From NCBI GenBank assembly GCA_030066455.1, contig JASJBQ010000251.1:1-7140 (forward strand): DNA of 7,140 nt. The letters run 5' to 3'. A program made the translations under genes and the position numbers. The notes below the pieces were generated by a model that was not told the origin of the DNA, did no database searches, and saw only the letters and a list, made by a program, of their open reading frames with translations. Below are positions 1 through 5,572 of this stretch, piece after piece. Position 1 is the stretch's first letter; each line of letters begins with the position of its first letter. Origin of the DNA: Desulfobacterales bacterium. GTDB lineage: Bacteria; Desulfobacterota; Desulfobacteria; Desulfobacterales; UBA5852.

Positions 1-1
1 A

Positions 2-125
2 GACGGTTTCGTAAAATGTTCGAGATCAAGGCTTGCGAATCCTGAGGAATGAGGCGTACTTACGGTACGCCGCAATGACGAAGGCTGAAGCGTAACGCCG
101 ATATCGGACTTTTTACGAGACCGTC
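2..125. repeat. Imperfect palindromic element of about 124 bp (MITE-like or REP-like intergenic repeat)
   Basis: The ends are inverted copies. Positions 2-16 (GACGGTTTCGTAAAA) match the reverse complement of 111-125 with one mismatch, and the similarity continues inward: 21 of the outer 25 bases agree. The centre is a perfect 7-bp hairpin, GGCGTAC at 53-59 and GTACGCC at 65-71, with a 5-base loop. The whole element can therefore fold into one long cruciform or stem-loop. No transposase gene is present. From memory, ends of the type GACGGTCTCGTAAAA recur between genes in Desulfobacterota; I cannot verify that here. The element lies almost at the window edge, so base 1 or sequence further left could also belong to it. 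It could act as a bidirectional terminator or be a non-autonomous mobile element. Confidence 0.7.
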
Positions 126-435
126 AAAATTGAGACCAGTATTTCTGATACGGCGTGAGGCGGCGGGAAAGCGGCGCATATTTCGCCTGTGAGCATTTTG
201 AGCCGGCTCACGATGCACTGAATGATACAAAAACCGATGCTGAATCCTGCAATGCAGGGACTCCCGGCCATGTATAAAAATAAGGGTGAGGAATCCAGCA
301 AAGCCAAGAACACCGCCAAGGGCACGTGGATTATTTTTTTGCAATGCATTCTATAGATACTGACAACGCTATGACCAGAAAGCCCTGATTCGCCCCCCAT
401 GCCGATGGCTTGCGCCCTTGCCGAAAGGAGGCGTT
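126..435. other. Intergenic stretch with no confidently supported gene
   Basis: This roughly 310-bp stretch is visibly less GC-rich than the genes that follow. On the minus strand, a frame open from 493 down to a TAA inside the left-hand palindrome (113-115) includes a hydrophobic run. A possible internal start lies at about 349 (MHCKKIIHVPLAVFLALL). It has no convincing ribosome binding site and no family I recognise, and a neighbouring frame is also open there. It could be a decayed small membrane-protein gene or chance. On the plus strand, a TATAGA box at 352-357 upstream of the zinc-ribbon gene has no matching -35 at normal spacing. I see no RNA gene here. Confidence 0.4.
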
Positions 436-633
436 TTGAATCCGTCCCAGCCTGGTGATCCCAACATCGTCTGTCATTATGGGCGCAACACATCCCCCCA
501 TGCCTTTGTTTGCCGCGACTGCCGCCGCGAATTCTACCTGCAGTGCATCGAGGTCAAAACCCCCACCGCAGGCCAGATCATCGTCTGTCCCAATTGCGGC
601 GGCGAAAACCTCGAACGCCTGCCACCGGCCTGA
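436..633 (+). CDS. Small zinc-ribbon protein, 65 residues
   Basis: The start is the TTG at 436, because AAAGGAGG (424-431) lies four bases before it. The in-frame TTG at 418 would place that ribosome binding site inside the gene. The product has six cysteines: C13, the pair C26-R-D-C29, C37, and the pair C51-P-N-C54-G-G. Two CxxC knuckles separated by 21 residues, the second in the form CPNCGG, are typical of zinc ribbons, and the layout resembles FmdB-like small regulatory zinc ribbons. It has no membrane segment or signal peptide, so it is probably cytosolic. The gene stands alone: a palindrome and a gene-poor stretch lie upstream, and about 450 non-coding bases lie downstream. The fold is well supported by the cysteines. 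The specific role is unknown, and binding to nucleic acid or protein is only the generic expectation. Confidence 0.68.
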   Translation: MNPSQPGDPNIVCHYGRNTSPHAFVCRDCRREFYLQCIEVKTPTAGQIIVCPNCGGENLERLPPA

Positions 634-665
634 ACGACCACGGAACCCGCCAATCAGGTACGTGA

Positions 666-689
666 GTCTCCTCCCGCTGAGCAGGAGGC
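666..689 (+). terminator. Weak hairpin downstream of the zinc-ribbon gene
   Basis: About 30 bases after the stop codon, 666-672 (GTCTCCT) can pair with 683-689 (AGGAGGC). This gives a 7-bp stem with one G-T pair and a 10-base loop. The following sequence (TTATATCCC) lacks a real T run, so it is at best a weak intrinsic terminator or an RNA-end-protecting hairpin. Confidence 0.25.
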
Positions 690-739
690 CTTATATCCCT
701 TTGTCCCGCGCCGGAAATAAAAGTCGCAAACGGATCAGG

Positions 740-769
740 CGCGCGGGCCTGTCTGCGCGAAGCGCTTTT
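740..769 (+). terminator. Possible GC hairpin followed by TTTT
   Basis: CGCGC at 740-744 can pair with GCGCG at 755-759. Alternatively, GCGC at 755-758 can pair with GCGC at 762-765 around a GAA loop, directly before TTTT at 766-769. Either stem is short. This is the only GC stem followed by a T tract between the zinc-ribbon gene and the biotin operon, so it is a candidate end for the upstream transcript. Confidence 0.25.
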
Positions 770-790
770 CCTATCGCCAGTTTTTACCAT

Positions 791-884
791 TCGGTGTCGG
801 TATCGCCATCGCTATCGGTACCGGAATTTTGTCTTTATTGTGCCGGCCAATTTCTTCGAGTTCCGATTCCGATACCGATCCCGA
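791..884. repeat. Two inverted arrays of degenerate hexamers (TCGGTA / TACCGA)
   Basis: Positions 791-826 read as six consecutive hexamers in strict register: TCGGTG, TCGGTA, TCGCCA, TCGCTA, TCGGTA, CCGGAA. Positions 861-884 read as four hexamers of the opposite orientation: TTCCGA, TTCCGA, TACCGA, TCCCGA. The second array is the inverse of the first, and 34 bases separate them, so the pair can form an imperfect hairpin. The 6-base period would encode alternating residues if translated, but no gene with a start signal runs through it. It fits an intergenic, low-complexity dispersed repeat of unknown function. Confidence 0.6.
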
Positions 885-940
885 CGGGGACCCCATGTCT
901 TCATAGCGTTCGTCTTCCATGTAGAATATTCGGTGAAACC

Positions 941-970
941 TTCACCTGAGGCGGCGGTATTGAATATAAA
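941..970 (+). promoter_or_regulatory. Possible upstream promoter for the biotin operon
   Basis: TTCACC (941-946) and TATAAA (965-970) are separated by 18 bases. The -10 box matches the sigma-70 consensus at five of six bases and the -35 box at four of six. Transcription would start near 977, well upstream of the BirA-like operator, which would then act as a roadblock rather than by hiding the promoter. This is a pattern match only. Confidence 0.25.
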
Positions 971-1004
971 CCACCCGCCCTCGACAACCCGCTAATCTCC
1001 CGCA

Positions 1005-1033
1005 TTGACATTTGAGCGCCAATTGGTTAACCG
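1005..1033 (+). promoter_or_regulatory. Candidate promoter of the birA-bioY-ecfA-ecfT operon
   Basis: A perfect TTGACA -35 box occupies 1005-1010. At 16-17 bases spacing the -10 region (TTAACC at 1027-1032 or TAACCG at 1028-1033) is a poor match to TATAAT. It lies inside the left half of the BirA-like operator. A repressor bound there would cover the -10 box and the start point near 1040, which is a sensible arrangement for biotin control. Confidence 0.4.
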
Positions 1034-1056
1034 TATCAACCTTGAGTGGTTAACGA
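1024..1056. promoter_or_regulatory. Putative BirA operator (biotin-responsive inverted repeat)
   Basis: The left half, TGGTTAACC at 1024-1032, and the right half, GGTTAACGA at 1048-1056, are inverted copies that agree at eight of nine positions. They are separated by 15 bases. The known bacterial BirA signal is TTGTAAACC, a spacer of about 14-16 bases, then GGTTTACAA; each half here matches it at seven of nine positions. The site lies 25 bases before the TTG start of birA and downstream of a TTGACA box. BirA in this operon has the DNA-binding domain needed to use it. The inference is autoregulation of ligase and transporter by biotinyl-AMP-bound BirA. Confidence 0.65.
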
Positions 1057-1081
1057 AAAGGATCGGTACGAGGAGCATCAA

Positions 1082-2011
1082 TTGGCGCAGATCAAAAAGG
1101 CCATGCTGTCCATGCTGCGGGAAAGCCGGCAGCCGCTGTCCGGTGAAGACATCAGCCATCGGCTCGGCGTGTCGCGGGTGACGGTCTGGAAACATGTCCA
1201 GGCGCTCCAGCGGCTGGATTATCCCATCGCGGCCAACCGGCGCGGATACCGTCTGACCGGGGCCGAGGATATCCTCCAGCCCTGGGAGTTTCCGGGGCGC
1301 GAAGCGCGTATCCACTGCCACCGGGATATCGACTCCACCATGAACGCCGCCCGGGAGCTGGCCCGCCAGGGGTGCCCGGCGTTCACCGTGGTGACGGCCG
1401 AACGCCAGCACCAGGGCCGGGGGCGCATGCAGCGCACCTGGCATTCCGGCGACGGCGGCCTTTACTTCACCATCGTACTGCGGCCCCAATTGCCCGCGGC
1501 CTTGAGCACGCTGGCGACCTTTGCGGCCGGCGTGGTCTGGGCGCAAGTGCTGTCCGAGGACTACGGACTGGAGGTGGGGCTCAAATGGCCCAACGACCTT
1601 CTGGCGCAAGAACGCAAACTCTCGGGCCTGCTGGCCGAAATGGAAACGCAGGGGGACATGGTGAACTTCGTCAACATCGGGGTCGGGCTCAACGTCAACA
1701 ACGAGGCCTCGCGGTATGAACCCCGGGCCGTCGCATTAAAGGAGATCTTGGGGCGGCCGTTGTCCCGGCGCGACCTGCTGACGCGTTTTCTGGACCGTTT
1801 CGAGCCCTGCATGCAGGCCAACCGCCTGGACGGCGTGATCGCCCAATGGAAGGCGCTGGCCGTGACACTCGGCCGTCCGGTCGTCATCCAGACCGTCCAG
1901 GGCACCCTTTCCGGGACAGCCCGGGATGTGGACGAAACCGGCGCGCTGATGCTGGAGCAGCCCGACGGCACGCTTGCGCGGGTGGTTCACGGCGACTGTT
2001 TTCACAATTAA
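1082..2011 (+). CDS. birA: Bifunctional biotin-protein ligase and biotin operon repressor BirA
   Basis: BirA makes biotinyl-5'-AMP from biotin and ATP and transfers biotin to a lysine of carboxylase carrier domains in the cytosol. The 309-residue product is close to the 321 of E. coli BirA. An N-terminal winged helix-turn-helix (about residues 18-58, with SRVTVWKHVQAL at 31-42) makes it a repressor-type enzyme. The catalytic domain shows the biotin/ATP loop QGRGRMQRTW (111-120), KWPND (169-173 region), the lysine of RKLSGLLAE (178-186) and NIGVGLNV (198-205). A C-terminal SH3-like domain ends in VVHGD. I chose TTG at 1082 because AGGAG (1071-1075) precedes it by six bases. The GTG at 1046 has no such site and would lie inside the putative operator. 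In the biotin loop, the usual GRGRRG reads GRGRMQ. It is the first gene of the operon, 12 bases before bioY. Confidence 0.93.
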   Translation: MAQIKKAMLSMLRESRQPLSGEDISHRLGVSRVTVWKHVQALQRLDYPIAANRRGYRLTGAEDILQPWEFPGREARIHCHRDIDSTMNAARELARQGCPAFTVVTAERQHQGRGRMQRTWHSGDGGLYFTIVLRPQLPAALSTLATFAAGVVWAQVLSEDYGLEVGLKWPNDLLAQERKLSGLLAEMETQGDMVNFVNIGVGLNVNNEASRYEPRAVALKEILGRPLSRRDLLTRFLDRFEPCMQANRLDGVIAQWKALAVTLGRPVVIQTVQGTLSGTARDVDETGALMLEQPDGTLARVVHGDCFHN

Positions 2012-2023
2012 AGGAAGGTATTG

Positions 2024-2581
2024 ATGCAAGCTTCAACCGATCTGCAGAAACTCGTTCTGGCGTCGCTTTTTGCCGCCCTGACGGCCGTGGGGGCCTTCAT
2101 CGCCATCCCCATCGGCCCGGTGCCGATTGTTCTTCAGAATCTGTTTGTCATGCTCATGGGGCTGATGCTCGGGCCGCGCTGGGGCCTGGCCGGCGTGGCC
2201 GCCTACCTCTTGGCCGGGGCCCTGGGACTTCCGGTCTTTGCCGGCGGTACCGGTGGGATCGGGCGTTTCGTCGGCCCCACGGGCGGTTATCTGGTGGGCT
2301 ACCTGCCCTCGGTGGCGGTCATCGGCTGGCTCTGCCGGTGCGGTCGTCCCGCCTGGCTGTTCGACGCCCTGGCCGTCGTTGCCGGAACGCTCCTGCTCTA
2401 TTGCTTCGGGGTGTCCTGGCTCAAGGCGGTCACCGGCATGACCTGGGGCAAAACCATGATGGTCGGCATGGTGCCGTTTCTGCCCGGCGACATCGCCAAG
2501 ATGATTGCCGCCGTGATGATGGTCGGCACCCTGCGCCGCATGGTGCGTCCGGAACAGGCGCGCCTTCCGCAGAAAGCCTGA
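2024..2581 (+). CDS. bioY: Biotin-binding S component BioY of an ECF transporter
   Basis: BioY is the membrane protein that binds biotin with high affinity; with an ATPase and a T protein it forms a biotin importer in the inner membrane. The 185-residue product is almost wholly hydrophobic, with about six membrane segments. It carries family motifs GPVPIVLQ (31-38), LGLPVFAGG (67-75), PTGGYLVGY (85-93) and PFLPGDIAK (151-159). The ATG at 2024 is preferred to the adjacent TTG at 2021 because AAGGAAGG (2011-2018) overlaps the birA stop codon at a spacing of five bases. Having both transporter partners encoded directly downstream indicates a complete BioMNY-type system rather than a solitary BioY. 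Confidence 0.95.
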   Translation: MQASTDLQKLVLASLFAALTAVGAFIAIPIGPVPIVLQNLFVMLMGLMLGPRWGLAGVAAYLLAGALGLPVFAGGTGGIGRFVGPTGGYLVGYLPSVAVIGWLCRCGRPAWLFDALAVVAGTLLLYCFGVSWLKAVTGMTWGKTMMVGMVPFLPGDIAKMIAAVMMVGTLRRMVRPEQARLPQKA

Positions 2582-2587
2582 CACGCC

Positions 2588-3346
2588 GTGAGCGCTTCCC
2601 CCCTGATCGAACTGCGGAATATCGATTTCCGCTACGGCGAAGGTGATGACGGGCTTTTCGGCATTTCGCTCGCCATCGCGCGCGGCGAACTCGTGGTGGT
2701 GGCCGGGGCCAACGGATCGGGCAAGACCACCCTGCTCAAACACATGAACGGCCTGCTCCTGCCCGCGCGAGGATGCGTCCTGGTGGGCGGCTGCGACACG
2801 CGCGAACAACCGGCCGAAGTGCGGCGCCGGGTGGGAATGGTCTTCCAGCATGCCGATGCCCAAATTGTGGGCGAAACCGTCTACGACGACGTGGCCTTCG
2901 GGCCTGAAAACCTCAGGTGGGCACGGGAGATCGTGGATCGGCACGTGAAAGACGCCCTGTCCGCCGTCGGGCTTGCCGCCAAAAAGGATCAGCGCCCCCA
3001 TCTGCTATCGGGGGGCGAGAAACGCCGGCTGACCATCGCCGGTATCCTGGCCATGACGCCCGCAGCGGTGGTTTTCGACGAGCCGTTTTCAGGTCTCGAT
3101 CTGGACGGTGTCCGCCAGGTCCTGGGCCAGATCGTCAAACTCAAGGCCGAAGGCTGCACGCAGGTGGTCACCACCCATGACCTGGACAAGGTCATGGCCC
3201 ATGCCGACCGCCTGGTGATCCTGAAACGGGGCCGGGTGGTGCGCGACGGTCACCCGGCCCACGTTCTGCCCGAGGTGGAGCAATTCGGGGTGCGCCAGCC
3301 CGACGCTTCCCGCCTGGGGGCGGCATTCCGGTCATGGCTGAATTAA
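2588..3346 (+). CDS. bioM: Energy-coupling factor ATPase of the biotin transporter (BioM/EcfA type)
   Basis: This is the cytosolic ATP-hydrolysing subunit that drives biotin import. The 252 residues contain a full ABC ATPase set: Walker A GANGSGKT (40-47), Q-loop Q87 in VFQHADAQI, signature LSGGEKRR (140-147), Walker B with VVFDEP (161-166), D-loop SGLD (168-171) and switch histidine H197 in TTHD. The Q-loop HADAQI form is typical of ECF (CbiO/EcfA) ATPases. The GTG start at 2588 lies six bases after the bioY stop with no clear ribosome binding site, which suggests translational coupling. Only one ATPase gene is present, so it probably works as a homodimer, as in BioM. The ECF-type assignment is firm; the biotin specificity comes from the neighbours. 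Confidence 0.92.
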   Translation: MSASPLIELRNIDFRYGEGDDGLFGISLAIARGELVVVAGANGSGKTTLLKHMNGLLLPARGCVLVGGCDTREQPAEVRRRVGMVFQHADAQIVGETVYDDVAFGPENLRWAREIVDRHVKDALSAVGLAAKKDQRPHLLSGGEKRRLTIAGILAMTPAAVVFDEPFSGLDLDGVRQVLGQIVKLKAEGCTQVVTTHDLDKVMAHADRLVILKRGRVVRDGHPAHVLPEVEQFGVRQPDASRLGAAFRSWLN

Positions 3347-4089
3347 GCCCCCTGGCCTTTGCGACGGGCCGATCGATCCTCCACCGCCATGACATCCGCT
3401 TCAAGCTGGCCTCACTGGCCCTCATGACCGCAGCCTGCATCAGTGCGCCGCTGGCGGGCCTGGCGTTGATCAGCCTGGTGCTGGCCGCGCTTGCCGGGCA
3501 CCTGAGGCTCCCGCTGCGCCTGTTCGGTGGCGAGCTGCGGTTTCTTCTGCTTTTTCTGCTCTTCATCGTGACGGCCCGCGCTTTGACCACGCCGGGTGAT
3601 GTCATCGCCGCCGCCGGAGTGCTTGTCGTCACCCGGCAGGGACTGGCCGAGGGCGGGACGATCTGCTGGCGGCTGGTCAATATCGTCATGATCGGCATGC
3701 TGTTCGTGCGCAGCACGCGCCCGGCCGAGATCAAGGCCGGGGTGGCCTGGTTGCTGCGCCCGATGCCCGGGATCGACCACAGGCGGGCGGCCGTCATGGT
3801 CGGGCTGATCGTGCGCTTCATCCCGGTGCTGCACCATCAGATCAAACAATCGCGCGTCGCCTGGCAGGCGCGCGGCGGTGACCGGCGGCGCAGTCCCCTC
3901 CGACAGATCCGCCACCTGGTCATGCCCGCCATGCGGCGGACCATCCTGTCGGCCGACCAATTGGCCCTGGCCATGGAGGCCCGCTGCTTTTCCCCCCGGC
4001 GCACCGATCCGGTTTTCCGCGCCCGGCGGCTGGATGTGATGCTGCTGGGGGCCTCCCTTCTGGTTTTGATGGCGACCCGAATTATTTGA
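3334..4089 (+). CDS. bioN: Energy-coupling factor transmembrane protein (BioN/EcfT type)
   Basis: EcfT-type proteins link the ATPases to the substrate-binding S component through two cytoplasmic coupling helices. The 251-residue product has hydrophobic segments near residues 24-53, 69-85, 108-126, 150-168 and 233-250. Between the last two is the long cytoplasmic region expected of the family. The first coupling motif is Ala-Arg-Gly (179-181, in AWQARGGD); the second reads Ala-Arg-Cys (216-218, in AMEARCFSP) where glycine is usual. The ATG at 3334 overlaps the end of the ATPase gene by 13 bases, so the two are translationally coupled. This is the last gene of the biotin operon: a gap of 115 bases and a new promoter candidate follow. 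The family call is strong, and the biotin role is inferred from the operon. Confidence 0.9.
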   Translation: MAELSPLAFATGRSILHRHDIRFKLASLALMTAACISAPLAGLALISLVLAALAGHLRLPLRLFGGELRFLLLFLLFIVTARALTTPGDVIAAAGVLVVTRQGLAEGGTICWRLVNIVMIGMLFVRSTRPAEIKAGVAWLLRPMPGIDHRRAAVMVGLIVRFIPVLHHQIKQSRVAWQARGGDRRRSPLRQIRHLVMPAMRRTILSADQLALAMEARCFSPRRTDPVFRARRLDVMLLGASLLVLMATRII

Positions 4090-4115
4090 CACGCCATTTT
4101 TCCGGGTGTTATGAA
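4086..4115 (+). promoter_or_regulatory. Candidate promoter for trkAH
   Basis: A perfect TTGACA (4086-4091) overlaps the bioN stop codon. It is followed after 18 bases by TATGAA (4110-4115), which matches the sigma-70 -10 box at four of six positions. A TG one base before it (4107-4108) makes an extended -10. Transcription would begin near 4122, leaving a leader of about 80 bases before trkA. I see no terminator between bioN and this site, so readthrough from the biotin operon is possible. Confidence 0.5.
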
Positions 4116-4204
4116 TAGCATCCTCTCTCCATTGCTCCAATCGACTACAATCCGTTTAGACTGCCGGCAAACCGATGCCGTATGCGTGCAGGGGAGGTTG
4201 CGAT

Positions 4205-5572
4205 TTGAAAGTGATCATCGTCGGGGCGGGGCAGGTCGGTTTCAACATCGCCAGCCAGCTGGCCCTCGAAAACAAAGATGTCCTGGTGCTGGACCGGAAA
4301 GCGGACGCCTTGCGGCGTGTAGCCGACAGCCTGGACGTTCAGGTGATTCAGGGGTCCGGCAGCAGCCCCGACACCCTGGAAGAGGCCGGGATCAAATCGG
4401 CCGATATCCTCCTGGCCGTGACCGACAGCGACGAGCACAATCTCGTGACCTGCCTCGTCGCCAGCATCATCGCCCCCAACGTCCTGAAACTCGCCCGCAT
4501 CCGGGACGCCGCTTTTGACGGCTACCACGACCTCTTTCGCGAAAAGCCGCCTCATATCGACACGGTCATCAATCCGGAGATCGAGGTGGTCAAGACCATC
4601 CTGCGCATGATGCAGGTCCCCGGCGCCGTGGACGTGGCCGACTTCGCCGACGGGCGTCTCAAGTTCGTCGGCGTCCATCTGGAAGAAAACCACCGTTTTG
4701 CCGGTACGCAACTCTCAGAGCTTTCCCTGCCGGAAGACGAAGAACGTCCGCTGATCGCCGCCATCGAGCGGGATAACGAGTTGATCATCCCCCATGGCAA
4801 AGACCGGCTCATGCCGGGGGATCTGGTCTACTACATCACCGCCAGCGAAAACCTCGAGCAAACCCTGGCCCTGTTCGACAAGCAGGTCCAGCCGTTGAGC
4901 CGGGCCCTGATCGTGGGGGGCGGACGCCTGGGTTATCGTCTGGCGCACACGCTCGAGAAGCAGGAAGGGGTCAGCTGCAAGATCATCGAAAGGGATCCGA
5001 AGCGTTGCGAGTTCCTGGCCGAGCAGCTTGACCGGGTGGTGGTCCTGAACGGCGACGGGTCTGACCAGAACCTGCTGCTCGAGGAAAACGTGGGCGCGAT
5101 GGACGTGGTCGTCACCCTGACCAACGACGAAGAGACCAATATTCTGACGTCCCTGCTGGCCAAACGCATGGGCACCCGCAAGTGCATCACCAAGATCAGC
5201 AAGTTCAGCTATTTTCCGCTCATGCAGACCATCGGCATCGAGCAGATCGTGAGCCCCCGGCTCTCGGCCATCGACAGCATTCTGCAGCACGTGCGCAAGG
5301 GCAAGGTCCTGTCGGCCTTCTCCTTCAAGGGCGAGCAGGCCGAAGTCATAGAGGCCGTGGCGCTGGAGACCTCGGATATCGTCTCCAAACCCCTGAAGAA
5401 CCTGAAATTGCCCAAGGGGGTCTTGATGGTCGGGATTCTGCACGGTGATGAGATTATCATTCCTTCCGGCGATACACGTGTCGCCCCGGATGATCGTGTG
5501 ATCATCGTCGCCCGCCGCGAGGCCATCTCCAAAATGGAAAAGATCATGTCGGTCAAGCTGGGGTTCTTCTGA
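4205..5572 (+). CDS. trkA: Trk potassium uptake regulatory subunit TrkA
   Basis: TrkA is a peripheral cytoplasmic protein that binds NAD(H) and ATP/ADP and gates the TrkH channel. The 455-residue product (458 in E. coli) has the full duplicated layout: RCK-N with GAGQVG (7-12) and acidic D30; a first RCK-C at about 140-225; a second RCK-N with GGGRLG (238-243) and acidic E262; and a second RCK-C at about 370-455. Both nucleotide-binding glycine motifs are intact. The TTG at 4205 is chosen because GGGGAGG (4191-4197) precedes it by seven bases. Translation then begins MKVIIVGAGQVG, just as in known TrkA proteins; the in-frame ATG at 4175 would add ten residues and swallow the ribosome binding site. 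The stop codon overlaps the trkH start by one base. Confidence 0.95.
   Translation: MKVIIVGAGQVGFNIASQLALENKDVLVLDRKADALRRVADSLDVQVIQGSGSSPDTLEEAGIKSADILLAVTDSDEHNLVTCLVASIIAPNVLKLARIRDAAFDGYHDLFREKPPHIDTVINPEIEVVKTILRMMQVPGAVDVADFADGRLKFVGVHLEENHRFAGTQLSELSLPEDEERPLIAAIERDNELIIPHGKDRLMPGDLVYYITASENLEQTLALFDKQVQPLSRALIVGGGRLGYRLAHTLEKQEGVSCKIIERDPKRCEFLAEQLDRVVVLNGDGSDQNLLLEENVGAMDVVVTLTNDEETNILTSLLAKRMGTRKCITKISKFSYFPLMQTIGIEQIVSPRLSAIDSILQHVRKGKVLSAFSFKGEQAEVIEAVALETSDIVSKPLKNLKLPKGVLMVGILHGDEIIIPSGDTRVAPDDRVIIVARREAISKMEKIMSVKLGFF

Noticed and set aside
327..342. A sigma-54-like TGG...TTTGC element before the zinc-ribbon gene
   Set aside because: The distance between GG and GC is 11 bases instead of the strict 10, and the consensus between them is poor.
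791..884. CRISPR array
   Set aside because: The units are 6 bases long and contiguous, with no repeat-spacer architecture and no cas genes.
455..949. A plus-strand frame running from within the zinc-ribbon gene through the hexamer repeats
   Set aside because: No ribosome binding site, low-complexity product (SVSVSPSLSV, VPIPIPIP) explained by the 6-base repeats, and it overlaps a better-supported gene.
1033..1054. An alternative BirA half-site, GTATCAACC at 1033-1041, paired with the right half
   Set aside because: The spacer would be only six bases, far from the roughly 15 seen in BirA operators.
2033..3001. A 322-codon minus-strand frame opposite bioY and the ATPase
   Set aside because: Same composition artefact; the plus-strand frames carry complete family motifs.
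4116..4204. A potassium-linked riboswitch (c-di-AMP type) in the trkA leader
   Set aside because: The leader is only about 80 bases, too short for that class, and no conserved motif or terminator-like fold was seen.
4175..4204. ATG at 4175 as the trkA start
   Set aside because: It would put the strong GGGGAGG inside the gene and add ten residues before the nucleotide-binding fold that normally starts TrkA.
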